From: Alkalimonas sp. | Lineage (GTDB): Bacteria; Pseudomonadota; Gammaproteobacteria; Enterobacterales; Alteromonadaceae | Direction: 5' to 3' | Assembly (NCBI GenBank): GCA_022565655.1 | Contig: JAIUMG010000236.1 | Coordinates: forward strand, 1-5,269 | Length of the DNA stretch: 5,269 nucleotides | In this document: one piece after another, positions 1-5,269 of the stretch | How the letters are laid out: each line of letters starts with the position of its first letter | Numbering within the stretch: position 1 is the stretch's first letter | Made by a program: the position numbers and the translations under genes | Notes under the pieces: model-generated | What the model was told of the DNA's origin: nothing | What the model saw: only the letters and a program-made list of their open reading frames with translations | The model's database searches: none

Positions 1-1
1 A

Positions 2-1654
2 TCCAGTTTATTGTTAGCACTGACGGTGGGTGAGCGGGACTTTGGCCCAGAGCTGTGGCAAGGGTTACGCCATACTGCACTCGGGCATCTGGTGGCAATT
101 TCCGGGCTGCATATAGGGTTGATTTATGGCTGGGTGTTATGGCTGGCTATTCCTATCCGCTGGACGGGCTGGTCACCGGTAACCCAGCTACGGCTGCGAA
201 CGGTCGTGGCGCTCAGTGCCGCAATCGGTTATGCCGCGCTGGCAGGCTTTGCGATCCCAACGGTCAGAGCCCTGATTGCCTTGCTACTGGTTGCCGGCTT
301 GAGTTGGTGTTTTCATCGGCTTAGCTACCATCGTTTCTGGTTGCTTTTGGTGGCGTTGCTGTTGCTGGTGCAGCCGATGTGGGGCATGAGTGCAAGTTTT
401 TGGTTGTCGGTCAGTGCGGTTGCATTGATCTTGTTTTATCTATGGCGATTTCCACTGCCAGATAGAGGTTGGCTGGCACGGCTGAAGCATTTATTTGGTT
501 TTCACCTGTGGCTATCCATTGGTTTAATACCCGTATCGCTGTTATTTTTTGATGGCGTATCACTGGTTTCCTTGTTGTCGAATCTGATTTTTGTGCCCTG
601 GTGCTCTCTGATTGCCATCCCTGCCTTGCTGCTAACCTGTCTGATTGAATGGCTGCATGCCGGCTGGGCCGCCTGGCTATGGCCCTGGGTAGATTGGCTG
701 TTTCGTCCGTTGGTGCTCTGGCTGGGTCTGGCTGCCAACTGGGGCGGGTTATGGTGGTCGGCCAAAGGGGTGCCCTGGTTTATCGCGGTTCTGAGCATGC
801 TGGCGCTGCTGATGTTGTGCTTATTCAGGCACCGTATGGCGGTGTTGTTGGCGCTGATTTGTTTGTTGCCGTTGGCTGAGCATTGGTTTCAGCCAGCGGG
901 TTGGCGGTTGCATGTGATTGATGTGGGGCAGGGCTTGTCGGTGTTATTGCAATACCAGCAGCATGGGTTGTTGTATGATGCCGGGCCACGGCATGGTGAT
1001 TTCAGTGCCACGCGACGCTATGTCTTACCCTATTTGCAACGGGTCGGTATTCGCGAGTTGCATTATCTGGTGCTGAGCCATGATGACAGTGATCATACCG
1101 GCACCTGGCCAGATATTCGTCAGGCGTATCCGAATGTTAGGTTGGTCACGGATGTACCGACGGCAGCTCCGGCTTTGCCTTGCCAGCAATTGCCGATGAC
1201 ATTTTTTGCCGCCCGCATGGTCGTGTTGCATGATGGCAGTGACCATGGCACAAGCAATGATGGCTCTTGTGTGGTCTGGATTGAATTGAATGGCTGGAGC
1301 ATTCTGTTACCGGGCGATATTTATCGGCAACAGGAGCAACAAATACTGCAACGATACCCTGATTTGACGGCTGATCTACTGGTGTTGCCACATCACGGCA
1401 GCAATACCTCCAGCAGCTTAGCTTTTTTGCAGCAGTTGCAGGTTCGTACTGCGCTGAACAGTGCCGGGCGGCATCGTGGCTTTCAGCATCCTCATGCTTT
1501 GGTGCAGGCACGATTGGAATTCTTGCAGATCCCGTTGTGGAATACCGCTGATCATGGTGCATTACAGATAGCCTTAACCCCGGATTCTGTGCAAATATAT
1601 AGCAATCGGGCTGCTCGGTTGCCGTTTTGGTTGGATTCAGTGCAGGCAAAGTAG
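2..1654 (+). CDS. comEC: ComEC/Rec2 family DNA-uptake channel protein, 5'-truncated by the window edge
   Basis: ComEC (YcaI in E. coli) is the polytopic inner-membrane channel that passes single-stranded DNA into the cytoplasm during natural transformation. The frame is open from base 2, so the real start lies to the left; the TTG at 11 is an internal Leu codon. The product reads in with an ALTVGERD segment, then the family motif HLVAISGLHIGL (residues 26-37, counting the base-11 codon as 1). Many hydrophobic helices follow to about residue 290. The C-terminal metallo-beta-lactamase-like domain starts near HVIDVGQG (301-308). It keeps DAG (323-325), HDDSDH (357-362, fitting HxDxDH), LLPGDI (432-437) and PHHGS (460-464), so the metal-site motifs look intact. 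About 550 residues are visible; the E. coli protein has about 750, so roughly 200, probably including the OB-fold region, are missing. The stop is TAG. Family assignment is firm; whether the organism is transformable cannot be judged here. Confidence 0.95.
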   Translation, partial: SSLLLALTVGERDFGPELWQGLRHTALGHLVAISGLHIGLIYGWVLWLAIPIRWTGWSPVTQLRLRTVVALSAAIGYAALAGFAIPTVRALIALLLVAGLSWCFHRLSYHRFWLLLVALLLLVQPMWGMSASFWLSVSAVALILFYLWRFPLPDRGWLARLKHLFGFHLWLSIGLIPVSLLFFDGVSLVSLLSNLIFVPWCSLIAIPALLLTCLIEWLHAGWAAWLWPWVDWLFRPLVLWLGLAANWGGLWWSAKGVPWFIAVLSMLALLMLCLFRHRMAVLLALICLLPLAEHWFQPAGWRLHVIDVGQGLSVLLQYQQHGLLYDAGPRHGDFSATRRYVLPYLQRVGIRELHYLVLSHDDSDHTGTWPDIRQAYPNVRLVTDVPTAAPALPCQQLPMTFFAARMVVLHDGSDHGTSNDGSCVVWIELNGWSILLPGDIYRQQEQQILQRYPDLTADLLVLPHHGSNTSSSLAFLQQLQVRTALNSAGRHRGFQHPHALVQARLEFLQIPLWNTADHGALQIALTPDSVQIYSNRAARLPFWLDSVQAK

Positions 1655-1691
1655 TCACAACGCGTTAGAATAGATAAAAATAAACAACAGG
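1655..1691 (+). other. AT-rich comEC-msbA intergenic gap
   Basis: This 37-base gap is the only real non-coding spacer in the window. It is AT-rich in its second half. It shows no inverted repeat followed by a T run, so there is no sign of an intrinsic terminator between comEC and msbA. A TAGAAT hexamer at 1666-1671 resembles a sigma-70 -10 box, but no convincing -35 box lies 16-18 bases upstream. The only Shine-Dalgarno-like bases, AGG at 1689-1691, abut the msbA ATG directly. Read-through from comEC is possible, and a weak or alternative-sigma promoter cannot be excluded. Confidence 0.5.
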
Positions 1692-3455
1692 ATGATCAAT
1701 TTGCAGATTAGTGATGTGTCAAACACGACTAGCCGGCGATTACTCGGCTACCTGAAACCCTACAAGATTGGTTTTGTTTGTGCTTTGCTTGGCATGGTTG
1801 GCTATGCGCTGGTGGATGTCGGCTTTATTTCTCAGCTTCAGCCATTTATTGATGATGGCATCGAGGGTAAGAATGCTGAGTTCCTGAAATATGCGCCTTT
1901 TTTCATCGTGCTGATGTTTGTATTTCGTGGTGTGTCGCATTTTGTTGCCACCTATTGCCTGAGCTGGGTGGGTGCTAACATTGTCAAAGATTTGCGTCAG
2001 GAGTTATTCGAGCACCTGATGCGTTTACCTGTGTCGTTTCATGATCAAAACTCAACTGGCGATTTGATTTCGAAAGTCACCTATTCGACCGAGCAGCTTA
2101 AACAAGCAACCTCGAAAGCATTGATCGTACTTATTCGTGAAGGCGCTTTTGTGCTTGGCTTGCTGGCACTGATGTTCTGGCACAGTTGGCAGTTATCATT
2201 GATTTTTCTGGTGATTGCGCCATTAATTGCGGTGATTGTCGGCTTTGTTTCGAAGCGTTTTCGCAAAATAAGCAACAATATTCAAACGGCTATGGGCTTG
2301 GTGACCACCTGTTCCGAGCAAATGCTGAATGGTCACAAAGTCATTTTGTCGTTTGGTGGGCAGAAGGTCGAAAAAAAACGCTTTGCTGAAGTGAATAACA
2401 TGAACCGTCAGCAAGATGTCAAACTGGAATCGGCTAAAGCCATGAGCACTGGGGTGGTGCAACTGATTGCTTCTTTTGCGCTGGCCTTTGTCATTTACCT
2501 GGCCAGTCAGCCGGCCATGCTGGACAGTTTAACTGCCGGTAAATTTACCGTAATTGTCTCTTCTATGGTGATGCTGCTGCGGCCGTTAAAGCAGCTGACA
2601 ACCGTCAATGGTGATTTTCAGCGCGGTATGGCGGCGGCAAAAAGCATTTTTGAAATCCTGGATAAGCAGCCTGAGCAAGATACGGGTTCGCGTGAGCTGC
2701 AACGCATCAGTGGCCATATTCGTTTCGACCATGTTGATTTTAGTTATCCTGGCCATGAAGATAAACAAGTATTAAAAGATATCAGTTTTGAGGTGCAACC
2801 CGGCCAAACCGTGGCTTTAGTGGGCCGGTCTGGCAGTGGTAAAACCACGATTTCCAGTTTGCTGCCGCGGTTTTATGACATTGAAAAAGGTCGTATTTTG
2901 CTGGATGATTCGTCCATTAAGAACTTCACACTGGCGTCTCTGCGACAGCAAATGGCAATTGTATCGCAGCATGTCACCTTGTTTAACGATACCATTGCCA
3001 ACAATATTATGTATGGTCTGGAGCAGCCGGTTAGTGATGAACACTTGCATGATGTAGCTGAAAAAGCGCATGTGCTGGAATTTGCCAGTCAGATGAAAGA
3101 TGGCCTCAATACCATGATTGGTGAAAATGGGGTGTCTTTGAGTGGCGGCCAGCGCCAGCGAATTGCTATAGCCCGTGCTTTGTTGCGCCAGACACCCATT
3201 TTGATACTGGATGAAGCGACCTCGGCGCTTGATACTGAGTCGGAGCGCAAAATACAAGGTGCGCTGGATGCCTTATTGCAAGGTCGCACCAATATTGTGA
3301 TTGCTCATCGTCTGTCAACCATTGAAAATGCCGATCAAATTTTGGTGATGGAGCAAGGGCAGATCATTGAGCGGGGCGATCACGCCAGTTTGCTGGCACA
3401 AGATGGCGCTTATGCTCAATTGTATAAAATGCAGTTTGGTCAGCAAGCGACATGA
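1692..3455 (+). CDS. msbA: Lipid A export ABC transporter, permease/ATP-binding protein MsbA
   Basis: MsbA is a homodimeric inner-membrane ABC exporter that uses ATP to flip core-lipid A from the cytoplasmic to the periplasmic leaflet before Lpt transport. The 587-residue product matches the E. coli protein (582) almost end to end. A six-helix transmembrane domain spans about residues 25-320. The nucleotide-binding domain carries Walker A GRSGSGKT (378-385), Q-loop Gln426, signature LSGGQ (483-487), Walker B ending in Asp507 with catalytic Glu508, and H-loop His539. Basic residues R79, R149, R297 and K300 align with E. coli R78, R148, R296 and K299, the cluster lining the LPS-binding cavity. 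That agreement supports MsbA over a generic multidrug exporter, as does the gene order. The ATG at 1692 is the first start after an in-frame TAG at 1671; a TTG three codons later is an alternative. The 3' end overlaps lpxK by four bases. Confidence 0.97.
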   Translation: MINLQISDVSNTTSRRLLGYLKPYKIGFVCALLGMVGYALVDVGFISQLQPFIDDGIEGKNAEFLKYAPFFIVLMFVFRGVSHFVATYCLSWVGANIVKDLRQELFEHLMRLPVSFHDQNSTGDLISKVTYSTEQLKQATSKALIVLIREGAFVLGLLALMFWHSWQLSLIFLVIAPLIAVIVGFVSKRFRKISNNIQTAMGLVTTCSEQMLNGHKVILSFGGQKVEKKRFAEVNNMNRQQDVKLESAKAMSTGVVQLIASFALAFVIYLASQPAMLDSLTAGKFTVIVSSMVMLLRPLKQLTTVNGDFQRGMAAAKSIFEILDKQPEQDTGSRELQRISGHIRFDHVDFSYPGHEDKQVLKDISFEVQPGQTVALVGRSGSGKTTISSLLPRFYDIEKGRILLDDSSIKNFTLASLRQQMAIVSQHVTLFNDTIANNIMYGLEQPVSDEHLHDVAEKAHVLEFASQMKDGLNTMIGENGVSLSGGQRQRIAIARALLRQTPILILDEATSALDTESERKIQGALDALLQGRTNIVIAHRLSTIENADQILVMEQGQIIERGDHASLLAQDGAYAQLYKMQFGQQAT

Positions 3456-4414
3456 ACGCCATTGAGCGTGGTTGGTATGAAAAGTCGTGGTGGTGCTGGC
3501 TACTTTGGCCACTAAGCTGGCTGTTCGCTGCGGTGACGGCAGTACGTCGTTTGGCGTATCGGCGGGGCTTGCTCGGCAGTACGGCTTTACCTGTACCGGT
3601 GATCGTAGTCGGCAACATCAGTGTGGGCGGGACTGGGAAAACACCCTTTACCTTGTGGCTCTGTCGTTGGTTGCAACAACAGGGATACCGGCCTGGCATC
3701 ATCAGCCGTGGTTATGGCGCAACGATTAAAGCACCGACAGAAGTACAGCCTACGGATCCAGCGTCTGCCGTGGGCGATGAGCCCTTGTTGCTGGCGCAAC
3801 GTTCTGGTTGCCCGGTGGTGGTGTGTCCGGATCGGGTGGCGGCAGCGCAGTATTTATTGGCACAGCATGACTGCAGCATCATTATCAGTGATGATGGTTT
3901 GCAGCATTACCGGTTGCAGCGCGAACTGGAGATCGTGCTGATCGATGGTTATCGCGGGCTGGGGAATGGCTTGCTGTTGCCTGCTGGCCCTTTACGAGAG
4001 CCGGTTTCGCGCTTACAGCGCGCCGATCTGGTGATCGCCAATAGTCAAGTGCATCCGTTGGCGCAGGGCTGTATGCAGTTGCAGGTAGTGAGTGCGACTG
4101 GCTTATCCGGGCAAGATACCTTGCCAGCAGGGCCGGTGCATCTGCTGGCTGCCATTGGCAATCCTGAGCGCTTTGAACGGACTGCGCAAGCTGCTGGCTT
4201 TACTATTTTGCAGCGGTTTTTTTTCGCCGATCATCATGCTTTTACCGAGCAAGAGCTGGCTCAGTTGCCAACACCGTTATTGATGACAGAAAAAGATGCG
4301 GTGAAATGCCGGGCCTTTGCTCGTCCAGGTTGGTATCAGCTGGCGGTAGAGGCATCTGTGGATGCAGGTATTGAACAACAACTGGCTAGCCTGATAGCCG
4401 ACTTGCGGAGTTGA
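3452..4414 (+). CDS. lpxK: Tetraacyldisaccharide 4'-kinase LpxK
   Basis: LpxK transfers the ATP gamma-phosphate to the 4' position of the tetraacyldisaccharide 1-phosphate, giving lipid IVA, the acceptor for Kdo. It works at the cytoplasmic face of the inner membrane. The 320-residue length fits the family (328 in E. coli). An N-terminal Trp-rich hydrophobic segment (about residues 13-31) is the membrane anchor. Next come the P-loop in GNISVGGTGKT (54-64), the GDEP motif (108-111), and the Walker-B-like DDGLQH motif (147-152). LPAGPLRE, ADHHAF (259-264) and MTEKDAVK (278-285) follow, all in the family order. The ATG lies in an ATGA overlap with the msbA stop. No good Shine-Dalgarno precedes it, so translation is probably coupled to msbA. 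The product aligns with the E. coli N-terminus from this start. A run of eight T at 4217-4224 encodes three Phe residues and does not break the frame. Confidence 0.97.
   Translation: MNAIERGWYEKSWWCWLLWPLSWLFAAVTAVRRLAYRRGLLGSTALPVPVIVVGNISVGGTGKTPFTLWLCRWLQQQGYRPGIISRGYGATIKAPTEVQPTDPASAVGDEPLLLAQRSGCPVVVCPDRVAAAQYLLAQHDCSIIISDDGLQHYRLQRELEIVLIDGYRGLGNGLLLPAGPLREPVSRLQRADLVIANSQVHPLAQGCMQLQVVSATGLSGQDTLPAGPVHLLAAIGNPERFERTAQAAGFTILQRFFFADHHAFTEQELAQLPTPLLMTEKDAVKCRAFARPGWYQLAVEASVDAGIEQQLASLIADLRS
4407..4410 (+). promoter_or_regulatory. Ribosome binding site for the ycaR-like gene
   Basis: GGAG sits in the last codons of lpxK, five bases before the ATG at 4416. It supports that start and allows independent initiation in addition to re-initiation after the lpxK stop. 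Confidence 0.65.
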
Positions 4415-4415
4415 T

Positions 4416-4619
4416 ATGAGTATACCCGTTGCTTTACTTGATATATTGGCTTGCCCGTTATGCAAAGGCAAACTGAAATACAATGCCAAACAGCAGGAGC
4501 TGATTTGTACCTTTGATAAGCTGGCGTTTCCGGTACGGAATCGTTTGCCGGTGATGATCGCTGATGAAGCCCGCCAGCTGGAGCAAGAGGAGTTGGAACG
4601 ATGGACTTCATCGTCATAA
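4416..4619 (+). CDS. ycaR: YcaR-like Trm112/UPF0434 family small protein
   Basis: This 67-residue protein belongs to the Trm112/UPF0434 family. It shows the typical LLDILACPLCKGKL opening (8-20), QQELIC (26-31), LAFPVRNRLPVMI (36-48) and DEAR (50-53). E. coli YcaR has 60 residues with the same layout. Eukaryotic and archaeal Trm112 proteins bind and activate methyltransferases; the job of this short bacterial branch is not settled, so no partner is assigned. The protein has three cysteines (C13, C16, C31) and Asp34 where some relatives have a fourth Cys, so a full four-Cys zinc site is absent. The start is one base after the lpxK stop with GGAG five bases upstream. The last six codons, stop included, lie inside the start of kdsB. 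Its place between lpxK and kdsB is conserved in many gammaproteobacteria and suggests, without proof, a role linked to the envelope genes. Confidence 0.93.
   Translation: MSIPVALLDILACPLCKGKLKYNAKQQELICTFDKLAFPVRNRLPVMIADEARQLEQEELERWTSSS
4588..4592 (+). promoter_or_regulatory. Ribosome binding site for kdsB, inside ycaR
   Basis: AGGAG, extended on the left to AAGAGGAG (4585-4592), lies eight bases before the kdsB ATG at 4601. It is the strongest Shine-Dalgarno match in the window. It is embedded in the Glu-rich C-terminal codons of ycaR and fixes the kdsB start, and so the 19-base gene overlap. Confidence 0.75.
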
Positions 4620-5269
4620 TACCTGCCCGTTATGCCAGTAGCCGTTTGCCTGGTAAACCGCTGCTGGATATTGGCGGCCAGACCATGATTGAGCGGGTTC
4701 AGCAACAGGCGCAAGCCAGCGGGGCCGGCCGGGTAGTGGTGGCCACAGATGATGAGCGGGTTGCCGCAGAAGTCAGACGTTTTGGTGGCGAGCTTTGCAT
4801 GACCCGTGCCGACCATAGCTCTGGCACAGAGCGGTTGGCAGAGGTGGTTGAATTGTTGCAGTTGCCCGATGAAGCCATCGTGGTGAATGTTCAGGGGGAT
4901 GAGCCTTTTGTGCCGCCCGCGATCATTGGGCAGGTTGCCGGCAATCTGGCCGGACAAAGCAAAGCTGAAATGGCCACGCTGGCCGTGCCCATGCAGCATG
5001 AGGATGAGATCCGAAACCCCAATTCGGTCAAGGTGGTCACCGATCAGCAAGGCTATGCGCTGTACTTTAGTCGTTCGGTGATCCCGTACGATCGCGACCA
5101 GCAATTTCAGCAGCAATTAGCACAGCATTATCAGCGTCACATTGGTATTTATGCCTATCGGGCCGGCTTTATTCGGCGCTATGTCAGCTGGCCGGTATCT
5201 TCACTCGAGCAAATAGAGTCACTCGAACAGTTGCGTGTGTTGTGGCATGGTGAGGCCATTCATGTGGCC
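4601..5269 (+). CDS. kdsB: 3-deoxy-manno-octulosonate cytidylyltransferase (CMP-Kdo synthetase), 3'-truncated by the window edge
   Basis: KdsB is a cytoplasmic enzyme that joins Kdo to CMP from CTP, releasing pyrophosphate. The CMP-Kdo is used to glycosylate lipid IVA, the product of LpxK encoded just upstream. The frame is open from the ATG at 4601 to the window end, giving 223 residues without a stop; E. coli KdsB has 248, so about 25 are missing. Visible family motifs are the nucleotide-binding IIPARYASSRLPGKPL (6-21), ATDDERVA (48-55), TRADHSSGTERLAEVV (68-83), VNVQGDEP (95-102, with metal-ligand Asp100), NPNSVKVV (139-146), YFSRSVIPYDRD (155-166) and RHIGIYAYRAGF (179-190). The second conserved metal-ligand Asp near the C-terminus lies beyond the edge. 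The N-terminus aligns with E. coli from Met1. The gene overlaps ycaR by 19 bases and has its own strong ribosome binding site within it. The window end, not a mutation, explains the missing stop. Confidence 0.97.
   Translation, partial: MDFIVIIPARYASSRLPGKPLLDIGGQTMIERVQQQAQASGAGRVVVATDDERVAAEVRRFGGELCMTRADHSSGTERLAEVVELLQLPDEAIVVNVQGDEPFVPPAIIGQVAGNLAGQSKAEMATLAVPMQHEDEIRNPNSVKVVTDQQGYALYFSRSVIPYDRDQQFQQQLAQHYQRHIGIYAYRAGFIRRYVSWPVSSLEQIESLEQLRVLWHGEAIHVA

Noticed and set aside
11..13. TTG at base 11 as the comEC start codon
   Set aside because: The frame is open to the left edge, the upstream codons read Ser-Ser-Leu into a family-typical segment, and starting here would leave out about 200 residues expected of ComEC.
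1146..1658. Reverse-strand open frame (170 codons) antisense to the comEC metallo-beta-lactamase domain
   Set aside because: The forward frame carries intact family motifs throughout, while the reverse translation is His/Pro/Cys-rich with no domain-like pattern.
1666..1671. TAGAAT as a sigma-70 -10 box for msbA
   Set aside because: No matching -35 hexamer lies at normal spacing (1643-1648 is a poor match), so a promoter call is not supported.
2817..3257. Reverse-strand open frame (146 codons) antisense to the msbA nucleotide-binding domain
   Set aside because: The forward frame encodes Walker A, Q-loop, signature and Walker B motifs; the reverse frame shows nothing recognisable.
4277..5116. 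Long reverse-strand open frame (279 codons) opposite the lpxK end, ycaR and kdsB
   Set aside because: It lies wholly antisense to well-recognised genes, its translation is low in recognisable motifs, and it has no family resemblance I can see. It is a shadow of forward-strand codon use.
1..5269. A defence system, mobile element, CRISPR array, or other novel accessory system
   Set aside because: All sequence is accounted for by five conserved core genes in a known order. I saw no direct-repeat arrays, terminal inverted repeats, transposase or integrase motifs, or tRNA-like sequence.

Overview
This window is a compact, all-forward-strand chromosomal segment from a gammaproteobacterium. It carries five genes in the order comEC (5' end missing), msbA, lpxK, a ycaR-like Trm112/UPF0434 gene, and kdsB (3' end missing). 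The order matches the Escherichia coli ycaI-msbA-lpxK-(ycaQ)-ycaR-kdsB locus, except that nothing lies between lpxK and ycaR. Protein similarity to the E. coli products (recalled, not computed) is clear but not close. Base composition looks roughly balanced by eye. An aquatic gammaproteobacterium outside the enteric core (Aeromonadales or Alteromonadales type) is plausible, but genus cannot be assigned from this window.

Layout: bases 1-1654 hold the C-terminal three quarters of ComEC, the inner-membrane DNA-uptake channel, with its polytopic competence domain followed by a metallo-beta-lactamase-like domain. A 37-base AT-rich gap follows. Bases 1692-3455 encode MsbA, the ABC flippase for lipid A-core. 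Bases 3452-4414 encode LpxK, the lipid A 4'-kinase, overlapping msbA through an ATGA junction. One base later, 4416-4619 encode the small YcaR-like protein. Bases 4601-5269 hold kdsB, CMP-Kdo synthetase, which overlaps ycaR by 19 bases and runs off the right edge about 25 residues before its expected end. No stretch over 40 bases lacks a gene.

Functionally, msbA, lpxK and kdsB form an outer-membrane biogenesis set. KdsB activates Kdo, LpxK makes lipid IVA (the acceptor for Kdo), and MsbA flips the finished Kdo-lipid A-core across the inner membrane. The overlaps and near-zero spacing from msbA to kdsB indicate one transcript with probable translational coupling. ComEC is a conserved neighbour, not a known pathway partner.

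I found no mobile element, CRISPR array, RNA gene, prophage trace or novel system. The findings are modest: the missing ycaQ, the tight overlaps, ambiguous msbA start signals, a reduced cysteine set in the Trm112-like protein, and two 8-base homopolymer runs.
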